NCBI RefSeq assembly: GCF_019175385.1
Contig: NC_083341.1
Location: 90,670,321 to 90,734,320 of the forward strand
Direction: 5' to 3'
Length of the DNA: 64,000 nucleotides
Source of the DNA: Lycium barbarum
Taxonomy: Eukaryota; Streptophyta; Magnoliopsida; Solanales; Solanaceae
Shown here: positions 48,837 to 60,670 of the stretch, piece by piece
How the letters are laid out: each line of letters starts with the position of its first letter
Numbering within the stretch: the first letter of the stretch is position 1
Made by a program: the position numbers and the translations under genes
The notes under the pieces: generated by a model
What the model was told of the DNA's origin: nothing
The model's database searches: none
The model's input: only the letters and a program-made list of their open reading frames with translations

Positions 48837-51153
48837 TGTTACACCTCGAAAAATTTCCCGTTGGTACGCAAGTGAACGAACTAATGATGTGTGCGAGGAG
48901 TGTTAGTGTATAATGTTTCATGATCAAGGTGCGTAAATGGACGAGAATGATTAGAATGAAAAGTCGAGAAATGAGAAAAATTGAATGTTGGCAAAACTGC
49001 CCAGTGGTCGTATAGCGCAAAATACGAACCATAAAGTGCAATACGGCCCGTAAACTTGAAGTCGTAAACTGGCATGCCCAACTTCAATTTTCTGCCAGCC
49101 GAGGAAATGGCTAAACACGACCTGGTGGACGGACCGTTAAGTGATTCACGGCCCGTAAACCATGGTCGTAAATGACCATGCATGCAGGCCAAAGTTTCTG
49201 GTCCTGCTTAAGCTTAAAGACGACCACGAGGGACGGTCCGTAAACTGAAATATGGACCGTAAACCTCCATGGACGCCCACTGTTCACCCAGCACAGATTT
49301 TCCAATTCATTAAATATGAGGATCAAGACTTATTTTATTTCATTACAACATTACACCACTTCTCTATAAAACTTCTCTCTACATTTATTATATGAGTTTT
49401 CAAGGATTATGAGCCATCAATAACATTAAGACAAGTGAATCATCAAGGATCATCCAAGTCAAGAAATCCAAATGGAGAAAAACTAGAGTTTTGCTCAAAG
49501 AAGAGTATTATCAACCAAATCTTGTTCCTACAACTTCTAAGGTAAGATTCATGATTTTTACAAGATGTTTAAGGTATTGAAGAATTAAAATACATGGATT
49601 GTAGAAAATGTGGTCAACTAGGTCATGAATGATGAATAGTGACTTTTTGAGAAATAGTTTGAATTGAGTTATGAATGTTGTTGGGTTGTGATATGAATGT
49701 GTTATAAATGGTATTAAGATCATGAACTAAACACTTTAGACGAATGGACGAAGATGGGTGTTATGACCATGAATGTGAGTGAATTAGAAGCAAATTGAGG
49801 AATCTAGATAATGTGGATAATGTGAATGACTAATGGCCATTGTTATGATATTAATGAAGGTATAAACGCTAGCATTGGAAGGGAACGTGCAAGTGTAGAA
49901 TAGTTCGACGGAAAGGTATGTAAGGCTAACCCTTCTTTCATAAGGCATGGTTCTTGGCCAAATTCCTAATTCCTCTATATGAGTATGTTGTCTTCACATG
50001 GTTGACATTCCGAGCTCATAAGCTCACGACCCTTGATATGTACTATGATTATACTATGTTCCTCGTATGATGAGTAAGTCTATAATGTAAATGTAATGAT
50101 AATGATGAGGATAGTAATGATGATGAGAGTAAAATGAGACTAGAGATGCTTACGAGCTATGATATATGTATATGTATGCCTATGAAGGGCTATGATAAGA
50201 CCCCGAGCTTATGATGCCGGGTAAGACTATATGTATATGACTATGTATAAAGTATGTATACGATCACAAAACGCGCGCACACCTCTGCAGATGGTACGGA
50301 TAACCCTGATGCCTTGGTAGGGCCAGGTATGTATGACCTTGAGCCTTGGTTGGCCAAGCATGTACAAGACACCGATCCTATGAGGTCGGGTATACTATGT
50401 AAATGCTATGTATATGAAATGATTATGTATATAATATGAATATGAATGTGATAAGACTATGTATAAGAATACAAATAAGGACATGTATACGAATATGAGC
50501 ACAAGTATGGTACGAGTATTATTATGGGATACGAACGACGATGTATGCAAGTAAGCGACATGATGATGATGATATTACTGTCTCCCCTCCTATACTATTT
50601 TCATATGATATCTATTATGCTTCTATATTGATGTTGATCATGCTTTACATACTCAGTACATTATTCGTACTGACGTCCTTTTGTTTGTGGACGCTGCGTC
50701 ATGCCCGCAGGTGCACAGGGAGATAGACTTGATCCATAGCTGCTTATTCAGAGATTGCATAGCAGAGCTCCATTTCTTTCAGAGCCGTAGCTTTTGGGTA
50801 CTTATTATTTTGTTTATATAATTATGGGCATAGCGGGGTCCTGTCCCGCTCATACGATATGTCATACTCTTAGAGGCTCGTAGTCATGTGTATGTGGGTA
50901 GAGATGTTCGGCCATGTCGGCCCATGTTTTGTATATCATTTGTTGGCCTCCTCGTCCTTGTACTTATGATGTGGCATAGATGCCTATGATATGTTAAATG
51001 ATGAGGGTCATCTTATGGGATCAATATAATTAACGATAAGAAAATCATGAATTGACTTATGGTTCACCTAGATGTTATGTTATGTACGATAAGGGGGTAC
51101 TCGGGTGGGGTAGCACCGGGTGCTCGTCGCGGCCCCCTAGCCGGGTCGTGACA
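48837..51153 (+). mobile_element. 3' LTR of E
   Basis: 2317 bp, closely similar to the 5' LTR with most differences in the first 500 bp. TATAAA at 49365-49371; U3 palindromes 49009-49263; hairpins 50200-50392; acceptor block 50647-50711. Confidence 0.94.
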
Positions 51154-51158
51154 CCGTC

Positions 51159-52195
51159 AAGGCCATATCATGAGGGAGTGTCCGTTTGGGGGTAGTCCAG
51201 GTGGTCCAGCCCATCCAACTGGGTCAGTTGCTGGTTCATCTTCCTCCTCTGTAGCTATGCGCCCTACGGAGCAGGGTATCCGGACACCAGTAGGCCACGG
51301 TAGAGGTCGTGGCGGAGCTCCCGGTTCTAGTGGTCCTTCGAACCGCATATATGCTTTGGCCAGCCGACAGGACCAGGAGGCGTCACCAAATGTGGTTACA
51401 GGTATATAAATTATCTTCTCCCGAGTTGTATATGCATTGATAGATCCAGGATCTACTTTATCATATATTTCCCCCCTGGTTGCTAGTAGAATTGGAATAG
51501 AACCCGAACCGATAGAACCGTTCGAGGTAGCTACACCGGTAGGAGATTCTGTTATAGCAAGGCGAGTATATAGAAATTGTTCCGTAGATATATGTGGCCG
51601 TTGCACCAAAGCGGATCTGATAGAGCTAGATATGACTGAATTTGATGTTATTATGGGTATGGACTGGCTAGCTTCTTGTTATGCCAACGTCAACTGTCAG
51701 AAGAAAGTAGTTCACTTCCAGTTTCCAGGAGAACCCATTTTAGAGTGGACGGGAAGTACAGCATCGCCGAGGGGTAAGTTTATTTCATACCTCAAGGCCA
51801 GAAAGATGATTAAGAAGGGGTATATTTATCATTTGGTTTGTGTGCATGACACGAAAGCAGAGGCACCCACTCTTCAGTCGGTCCCGGTAGTCAATGAATT
51901 TCCGGATATATTTTCAGACGAGCTTCCAGGTCTTCCACCTGAGCGGGAGATAGAGTTCACGATAGATGTGCTACCAGATACTCAGCCTATATCTGCCCCT
52001 CCCTACAGAATGGCACCTGTAGAACTAAAAGAATTGAAGGAGCAGTTGAGGGATTTGTTAGAGAAAGGCTTCATCAGGCCCAGTACATCACCTTGGGGAG
52101 CGCCAGTACTGTTCGTGAGGAAGAAAGATGGGTCGCTACGGATGTGTATTGATTATAGGCAGCTGAACAAGGTGACTATAAAGAAGGAGCTGTAT
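51159..52195 (+). pseudogene. D gag end, protease and first part of RT
   Basis: Continues D gag in frame: the rest of the zinc knuckle (GHIMRECP), a Gly/Ser-rich linker, a TAA at 51407, then protease [14 protein letters not shown] and [15 protein letters not shown], and [22 protein letters not shown] and [15 protein letters not shown]. At about 52190 the RT is cut by an internal deletion. Compared with E about 245-250 bp are missing, from after the fingers to just before the catalytic IDDIL, and the reading frame changes. Confidence 0.92.
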
Positions 52196-54567
52196 TGATT
52201 ATTGATGATATCTTGGTCTATTCACGATCAGAAGAGGAGCACGTAGATCACCTGAGGGAGGTACTTGGGGTACTCTGGCACCAGAAATTGTATGCTAAAT
52301 TTTCTAAATGTGAATTCTGGTTGACTTCGGTGGCATTTTTGGGGCATATCATTGGAGCTGATGGCCTTCGGGTGGATACATAGAAAATTGAGGCCGTGAA
52401 GGCTTGGCCGAGACCGACGACCCCTACTGCGGTACGTAGTTTTATGGGGTTGGCAGGATATTATAGGAGATTTGTGGAGAAGTTTGCTTCGATTGCAGCG
52501 CCATTAACGAAGCTGACTCAGAAGGCAGCCAAGTTCCAGTGGACTGATACTTGTGAACGAAGCTTCCAGTTGCTAAAAGAAAAATTGACTACAGCTCCAG
52601 TTCTGACTCTCCCTGACGGACCAGACGGTTATGCCATTTATTGCGATGCTTCCGGTGTTGGGATAGGTTGTGTATTAATGCAGCATGGTAGGGTTATAGC
52701 CTACGCCTCCCGGCAGCTCAAAGAGCATGAAAGAAATTATCCTACTCATGATCTGGAGCTAGCAGCAGTAATTCATGCTTTAAAAATATGGAGACATTAT
52801 CTGTATGGCGTCCATGTCGATATTTATACGGATCACAAGAGCCTTCAGTATATCTTTAAGCAGAAGGAGCTAAATTTGCGGCAGAGAAGGTGGCTAGAGT
52901 TGCTGAAGGACTACGATGTTGATATTCTATACCACCCTGGAAAATCCAACGTAGTAGCAGATGCACTCAGCCGTAAGTCTATGGGCAGCCTGACGGACGT
53001 GCAACCCGGAAAGAAAGAAATGGTTCGTGAGATTTACCAGCTAGCTAGCACTGGAGTCCGTTTAGCTGATTCTGGAGACACTGGGGTTTCTGTTCGAGGA
53101 GTTGCTAAATCCTCTATTATGGAAGAAATAAAGCGACATCAGTATGAGGATCCTGTTCTGGCACAGTATAGAGACACAGCCCTTGAAAAGGAGAAGACTC
53201 CATTCGAGATTATACCTAATGGGGTACTACTTCATAAAGGCAGAATACGTATACCTGAAGTAGCGGGGCTGCGGCGACAAGTTATGGGAGAAGCACATTA
53301 TGCCCGTTATTCCGTCCACCCGGGATCAACAAAGATGTATCATGACCTTAAATGCTTGTATTGGTGGGATGGTATGAAAAGGGACATAGCAGCGTTTGTT
53401 GCTCAGTGCCCAAATTGTCAACAGGTTAAGATCGAGCATCAGAAACCTGGTGGGTTGTTACCGGAGATGGAGATTCCGACTTGGAAGTGGGAAGTAATCA
53501 ATATGGATTTCATTACAAGTTTACCGCGCACTCCATGGAAGTATGACTCTATATGGGTTATTGTTGATAGACTGACGAAATCCGCCCATTTTCTCCCAGT
53601 CAGGACCACCTATTCGACTGAGGATTATGCCCGGTTATATATTAAGGAGATAGTAAGAATTCACGGAGTCCCCACATCTATTATATCCGACAGAGGTGCT
53701 CAGTTTACAGCTAACTTCTGGAGATCATTTCAAGAAGGATTAAGGACCCAGGTAAGTCTTAGTACCGCATTCCACCCGCAGTCTGACGGACAGGCCGAGC
53801 GTACTATTCAGACGTTAGAAGATATGATACGGGCCTGTGTTATTGACTTCAAGGGTAGCTGGGATGATCATTTGCCACTTATTGAGTTTGCTTATAATAA
53901 TAGCTATCATTCCAGTATCCAGATGGTACCGTATGAGGATCTGTATGGTAGGAAGTGCAGGTCACCGATTGGTTGGTTCGACGTTGGCAAAACCAAGTTA
54001 ATTGGCCCGGACATGGTTCAGCAGGCAGTTGATAAAGTGAAACTCATTCAGGAATGGTTACTGGCAGTTCAGAGTCTACAGAAATTATATGCCGATAATC
54101 GACGCCGACACTTAGAGTTCCAGGATGGCGATTGGGTATTTCCGAAAGTCTCACCCATGAAAGGTATAATGAGATTCGGCAGGAAGGTAAAGCTCAACCC
54201 GAGGTATATCGGACCTTATCGAATTGTCCGTAGGGTTGGCAAGGTCACCTATGAATTAGAGTTGCCATCTGATTTAAACGCGGTGCATCCAGTCTTCCAC
54301 GTGTCTATGCTTCGTAAATACATCGGGGACCCTTCCAGAGTGTTTCCCCTAGATGATATCCAGGTGACAGAGGAGTTATCCTATGAGGAACAACCTATAG
54401 CCAAACTGGATCGTCAGGTGAGAAGGTTACGTACCAAAGACATGGCTTCCGTTAAGGTATTGTGGCGAAACAATAACCGGGAGGAGATGACCTGGGAAGC
54501 CGAAGAAGAGATGAAGAAGAAGTATCCTCACTTGTTTCCTATACCTACAGGTAATCTAAACTCCTAA
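52196..54567 (+). pseudogene. pol: D pol: RT end, RNase H, integrase, chromodomain-like tail
   Basis: After the deletion the frame reads [24 protein letters not shown] at 52381 follows, then a long open frame to 54567. RNase [43 protein letters not shown] and VVADALSRK. Integrase: [12 protein letters not shown] and CPNCQQVK (zinc), [18 protein letters not shown] and DGQAERT (triad complete). [18 protein letters not shown]. Tail: [28 protein letters not shown]. RNase H and integrase thus look structurally intact in about 720 codons, but no initiation context or upstream RT supports use. This is the closest relative in the window of the integrase fragments in A and B. Confidence 0.94.
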
Positions 54568-54657
54568 ATTGGTTATGTTGATGGATGGATGAACTGTATG
54601 CGATATCTATAAAAAAGATTACCCCGAAGTGTTTATAAGACCCCATAAGACTAGTTC

Positions 54658-54695
54658 AACAATCGAGGACGAATGTTTTAAAAGGGGGGGGGGGA
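54658..54695 (+). other. Inverted repeat and polypurine tract, D
   Basis: AACAATCG-agga-CGAATGTT (one arm base changed), then AAAA and 11 G with a final A (54680-54695), before the LTR at 54696. Confidence 0.85.
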
Positions 54696-56284
54696 TGTTA
54701 TATCCCGTATTTTATACATTCGGATATTTCAAGAAAATCGCAATAAGTTAAGGGCAATGAGATACTTTCGATTTGGTTTAACACTCAAGTTACTTAGGAA
54801 TATTATTGGTATGGAATATTAAGGGCAAATTTGGAATTAGGAAATTAATTCTTCATGAACCACAAAAAGCCACAAGTGGCCGTGTGGCTTGGTGTGGGCT
54901 CCCACCAATGCCTTGGCCAATTGCTTCAAGCCCTGAGGTGGGGCATGTGTTCACTTTGTATGGGCCATGTAATTATATATATATAGATGGGTGATGACCA
55001 AGCAGGACTCATTATTCATCTTTTCCAACTCTAGAAACTTGAAGAAACTTGGAAAAAAAAAAAAAAGGGGGAACCATTCGGCCAAGGCTAGCTGAAATTG
55101 GTCAATGAAAAATTGATCAAAAAAATATTTTCTTCTACTAATTCAACCAATTGGAAGGTCCTTACTAACGTGGAGTAGTTTTTGTAGCAATCAAACCATT
55201 CATTTGTGCAATTTACAACTCTAGCCAAGTAAGAAGATAAGTGGAAAAAGGTAAGGTTTAATCTTCTCTTTCGTGTGTCATGGATGATTTGTGCATGTTG
55301 TAGTGTGTAGAAATGGATGAAATTCATGAAACTATGTGAGTTGAGTTGTAGCCGTGTAGGTGTTTGTGTTGTGTACAAGGAATGAATTAATTTTACTTAG
55401 TATTTTAGTTGTTGTTGTTGTGGATTCTATGATGCAATCGAGGTTGATGGTTCACGTTGGCGTTGTAATTGTTTCTGGGTTGTTGTAGGAATTAATGTGA
55501 TTCTAATATGGTTTCTTGTAATCATAAGAATGAAGTTTTTAACGTGTAAATTGTTGGTGTAGTTCATGAACTTGGGAGCAAGGAATGTGTTGTTGTTATT
55601 TTTATTGAGTTTGGAAGATTGCGGATTGTGTTGTTGTGGTTGATTTAAATGTAAATGAAATGTCGTCGAATTATGTAGGAAGGGTTGCTAACGTTAGAAT
55701 GCATTTTGAATTAATTGTTGAAGTTGAAAATATGGTTGTTGGTATTGTTGTTGACGATTTGACCGAGTTGAATTCTCGGGGATGGTTGAACTCATAGGGG
55801 AAATGCTGTCCAAATTTCTATAGGTGGATTTCTAGTTTAGAACCGGATGCCTAAATACCTATAGCTAATGTTTGATATCTTTTGACGTTGTTGTAGATCT
55901 TGGTAAAGCCGAGACTTAAGTTCGGATTAGCTTAGGAAGCGGGCAAGGTATGTAAGGCTTACCCTTTCTTTCTTTTGGCATGTTCTAGAGCTAAATAAGG
56001 TATGACACGCATCTTGGGGTAACTCTATTCTTTAGTTCCAAGCTTGTTTACGATTCTTATTCACTTCTTGACACTAGCCTACTTAGTACAGTCAAGCTTA
56101 TTGTATGATTGAATAATGATCAAAGCATAGAGAGTCCCCATTCCAAAAAGGGTTCTACAAGGGTTAACGTTCATAACTTTCTTATGCTAACTCGGATTGA
56201 CTCGAAACGTGTTTATGATCCTTCAAGTGTCGATTAGTGTACTTACCTATCGAGTCTTAAAAATTGATTTATTTGCATATTGTT
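54696..56284 (+). mobile_element. 3' LTR of D, first part
   Basis: TGTTATATCCCGTATTTTAT; similar to the 5' LTR except for the short TA box (54973-54985) and scattered changes. Interrupted by solo LTR F; TTGTT (56280-56284) is its duplicated target. Confidence 0.93.
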
Positions 56285-58667
56285 TGTCACGACCCATCCC
56301 CGTGGGCCGCGACTAAAGCCCTACTTGGGCACCCAAATTTAGCTCAGAGTTCACAATAGTTATTTTAAACATAATTTAAATCAAAACTTGTCTTAAGCCG
56401 TCGTGCGTACCAAAATATCATATCGGAACAGATAGAAGCGGCGGAATGCACATCGCCGATCATGTGTACAAATATAAATATAAGGGCCATTTTGGCCACC
56501 ATAACAGACGGACCGCATTAAGACACAGATCTTAATCCAACAGACACATATAGGACCCTCAACCCACAAACATGACTACAGGCCTCTACAAATACAAAAC
56601 GAAAACATATGACGGGACAGGGCCCCGCCATACCCCAAATAGTGAAAATAGTTCGAACAATTAATCAAAACGGGGTTCATTTCACAAAAGTATTTCCAAA
56701 ACGGTAATTATAGTTCAAAATATAATTTAGGACATCGTGGCAATCCAAACATTATTTTACAATAGCCAAGTTCATAAACAAAAGTCTTTTGTCGACGTTA
56801 TACAAAAATGAGCTTTATAGGGCAAACAAAAGAGTTTCGGAGTTAGCGGGCCCACCTCGGGTCAAGTCGAGGTGGCGGACATGAGTTACGGACATTTGGG
56901 GTCTATGAGATCATACGGGGAAGTTTCGAAGCGATTCGAATACATTTACAAACGTTTCAGGCATTAGATCACTTTTTAACACAAATGAGAGTTTTATGCT
57001 TCAATTGAATTGAATGAATAGTACCCAATTTCTAGTTCGGATTTCCAAGAACAGAATGGCCTCCAAGGCTCCGATATCGACCTAGTATACCTAGGACATG
57101 CCAAAAGAAGGAATGGGGTAGCCTTACATACCTTTCGCGCTCCCTACGCTTGTCCAAAATCGAATCCCGTTTCGCTCAGAATCTACAAATGGTCAAAGTC
57201 ACCAATTAGGAATTTCAAGACTTTAAGAATTCATTTAACTTCATATTTGTCTACCGAAATTTCGGCAGCACTTCCCCTATACATATAGCACCACCGAGAA
57301 TTTAACTCGGCCAAAATATTCACAACAACCCAACAACAACACTAATAACAATAACCATAGCTACAAAACACACAATATGGCACAACTAACCTTCTTCCCG
57401 ACATAATGTCACAACCTTCATTCCAACTTCATATTTTCAAATCAATATCAACATCCTCACATTCATTACTAATTAAGACCATGACAATATAATTCGAGAG
57501 CATTTCATAACATTTCTACAAAATATTCATACGATATACAAAGTATACAACTTCCCACCAACATCATAATTCATTCAAAACTTCTAACCTTTGGCATACA
57601 TATTCATAACATGCTTCCATATCCCAAATTCATCAATAATCATCATAATTTGCACCTTAACAACTCCATTTTCATAATGTCATAAAATCATACTAAAACG
57701 ACATAAACTTCTACATTCCATTTCAATGCAAACTTATATCATTTCATCTTCATTTACATTGCAAGAATCACAACTAACATGTTAAATCGAAATTTAATTC
57801 ATTCCCATTCCATTCCCTATATCACACGGCCAACCTATACATTTCCAACTTCAACCAAATTCATTCCACTTTCATTCTCAATATGAATTTCATCCTACAC
57901 ACAACTAGAATATAACATAAATTCAATCCACCATAAGCATACAATGTATATATATACACGGCCATGGACCATATTCCATACCCACTTTGCAAACTCCCAT
58001 GTTTTCATGAATCCTACTCATTTCCATACACTACAACACAAACAAACCTTCCTAACATAATAATATGGAATGAATTCTTACCTTTTCTCTTCAACTTCTT
58101 CAAACTTCCACTTGCCAACACAAGTGCTTTCTTGCCTTAAAAATTATACCATCTTGAAGAGCATCCTTGAGTTAGTAATATTGCTAGAAAATTATGATTT
58201 TTGGACCAAGATTAATGGACTTGGAATTTTTTTCTTTTCTCTTGGAGGGGGCCGAAACCCTCCCACTTGTTCTTGCTCTATTGCTTTGTTTTTGCTCTCT
58301 CTGTTTTTCATTATGTTTCTTGAATCTTCCAAGGGGTAAAGCTTCTTATATAAATTAATCACATGGCAAAAACTAATTAAAACATGGGTTGGTCCATGAA
58401 GCATGGCCGGCCACCCCTACTCTTATTGGGCCTCATTTTCATTTAATTTTTATTGAGCCCAATTAGTTACAAATCTTATTTTGTAATTCCCGAAACCAAT
58501 TTCCGAAATTCCAATTTTTGCTCTTGACCTCCCCCCGTGTTTCCACACCAATATTTTTCATAAACAACACACACACATATATTAATTCAATCAACATATG
58601 ACCTTATTCCTTACAAATCAAAATCATTTCGAATTTTCCCGAATACACGAAAATACGGGATATAACA
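56285..58667 (-). mobile_element. Solo LTR F
   Basis: 2383 bp from TGTCACGACCC to gggatataaca on the plus strand, flanked by perfect TTGTT (56280-56284, 58668-58672), with no internal region, PBS or polypurine tract. It is therefore a solo LTR left by recombination between its two LTRs. It has the donor-like block (complement near 57110-57140) and GCCGAAATTTCGG-type palindrome (near 57255) but no hairpin array or acceptor module. Instead a single perfect hairpin CCACCTCG/CGAGGTGG lies at 56852-56875. No gene seen. Confidence 0.93.
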
Positions 58668-58793
58668 TTGTTTCTCACTACTCTTCTTGTGCATGCCTCA
58701 ATATGTCCTTCACTAAGTCCCGGGCCAGGACACGTTCTCGTGCGTACTCCACTGCATTGTTCACCGCGTCCCTCACTAGAGGGCCGGGGCACG

Positions 58794-58858
<65 letters not shown>

Positions 58859-59653
58859 GATATGATGACATGATGATATGATGATACGGGGGTGGCGGCC
58901 AGGATGGCATATGATGACTCTATTCACCGAGTCCCTCACTAGAGGGCCGGGACACGTTATATGTATATATGATATATGATGTTGACATGCATGATTTTAA
59001 TTTCAAAAGGCAAGTGTATTGATGTTTTTAACAGTCATACCTGTTTCTGGTAATTCTCCGTTTTAGTTATGATCCTTTTTACTGTATTTCATGCCTTACA
59101 TGCTCAGTACATATTTCGTACTAACCCCCTTTCTTCGAGGGTTGCGTTTCATGCCCGCAGGTACAGACGCTCGTTGCGGTGACCCGTCAGCCTAGGACAT
59201 CCATTCTGCTACTTTGAAGTGCTCCCTTGTTCCGGAGCCTATACTTTTGGTACAGATCCTTCTGTTGTATATATATATATATATATACATATATGTCTGA
59301 TTAGGGTACGGTGAGGCCCTGTCCCGCCATATGACACTGTTGTTACTCTTAGAGGCCTGTAGACATGTATGTGGGTCATGGGTGGTCATCGTTCAGTTAT
59401 GTCAGTGTGGATTACGTTTTGGCAATTTCCTACATTACGATAGCCTGACCAGCTTGTGTGTGATATCATATGTGACAGTTTATACAGCGTTTTGTCTTGC
59501 ACTATGAAAGCCCTTAATATGCTAAACGCAAGTATGATAAATGACTATCTGGTTGAGTCGTGACAGTATAGGTTGAACGATAGATAGTATGATAAGGGGT
59601 GCTCGGTAGTCAATACTGGGTACTTGTCATGGCCCTCTGGTTGGGTCTTGACA
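58668..59653 (+). mobile_element. 3' LTR of D, second part
   Basis: Resumes with TTGTTTCTCACTACTC. Hairpin array 58708-58955 with a long (TA)n at 58795-58856; acceptor block 59098-59163; ends GGGTCTTGACA (one change from GTCGTGACA). GAAAT follows at 59654-59658. Confidence 0.92.
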
Positions 59654-59658
59654 GAAAT

Positions 59659-60670
59659 CAAGGACATTAACCACCCTAGTGTCTCTAAGAATAGGAGCTT
59701 ATACATTAGTCGTTTGTTCATTTCATGTAAATCATGCCAAAAAGAAAGAAGGGTTAGCTTTACATACCTTTGGCGCTTAATCCGTGACTCGATATGTATA
59801 CGTTGCCCAAAATATCTCAACCTATATTAAGATGTCAAGACTATGGTTAAGCTACGAAAAGGCAAAAAACGTATTTCAACGTTAGTAGTTTATTTCTAGA
59901 CAATTGGGTAGAACTTCCCTTATATCGCTCAATTTCCTCACATTTAAGCCAACCATACAACAATCAACACAGCAACAACCAAAGCACGTCTAAGTTATCG
60001 CATTAAGAACTAGTCGAAACAAGATCCGAGGATATTCCAAAACAGCCCACATAACATAATAATGCCCGATACACCTCAATATCTAAAATATGCACCCAAC
60101 AAGCCACATACGCTTCGCATACAATATCTTATACATTCCTTTCTTATCAAATTAGTGATTCACATTAGCAACAACATAGCAACGACCTCAACTCCTATAT
60201 GCAAGAAAATTATCTTAACATTATAAAAAATCCTAAGGCATCCCATCAACCACAATCAACACAATAGAAGTCTTAACTACACTTAGTCCTCCAATTTCAC
60301 AAGATTAACAACACAATACATAATCAAAACCCTTAATCCCTCAATTCAACAAGAATAGCCCACTAAATAAATATAACTCCAACTTTAACCATCAAATTCC
60401 TTTACTTTCATCATTTAATCCATGACCACAACAACAACAATACCAATTAAAATTAACTCATCATTACTTGCTTAAAACAGCCCCATATACGGCCCAACAA
60501 AGTCTCAACATCAACACACACAATTCTTGCATTTAATTCCATATCCACCAATTCATACAAAGACCAAATCATTTCTAAAACATGTAGGAGAGTATTAAAC
60601 CTTACCTCAAATTTAATTAGGACACCTTAGAAGCTTAAGTTGATCAAAATCTGCCATGGCCGTGAGCTGC
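59659..60670 (-). mobile_element. 5' LTR of element C, second part
   Basis: Continues the LTR cut at 37273: donor-like block (complement near 59755-59775) and a long AT-rich, CAA-rich stretch. The U3 start is not reached because LTR J begins at 60671. No gene seen. Confidence 0.85.

Larger units (their letters stand above)
41302..51153 (+). mobile_element. Ty3/gypsy element E, complete but inactive, nested in D gag
   Basis: 9852 bp from TGTTACACC to GGGTCGTGACA, flanked by perfect duplications CCGTC (41297-41301 and 51154-51158). LTRs 41302-43633 and 48837-51153, PBS 43638-43649, polypurine tract before 48837. Gag-pol has several stops and two frameshifts. It is younger than D by nesting. 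Its integrase and chromodomain-like tail resemble those of D, but its LTR sequence is different, so it belongs to a separate family of the same clade. Confidence 0.96.
37274..59653 (+). mobile_element. Ty3/gypsy element D (chromovirus-like), with nested insertions
   Basis: A complete plus-strand element by structure: 5' LTR 37274-39890, PBS, gag-pol, polypurine tract, 3' LTR 54696-59653, flanked by perfect 5-bp duplications GAAAT. It is interrupted by element E (41302-51153) and by solo LTR F (56285-58667). Without these the element is about 10.1 kb. Integrase with GPY/F and a chromodomain-like tail places it with the chromoviruses; long LTRs suggest the Tekay/Del group (inference). It is defective: four nonsense codons before the RT, one frameshifting deletion in the RT, and one more stop after it. 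Confidence 0.95.

Noticed and set aside
52384..54567. A functional host-domesticated integrase gene from the long D frame
   Set aside because: It is in the normal place in a nested element, has no start context or promoter of its own, and upstream stops and a deletion break the polyprotein. Domestication would need evidence of selection not available here.
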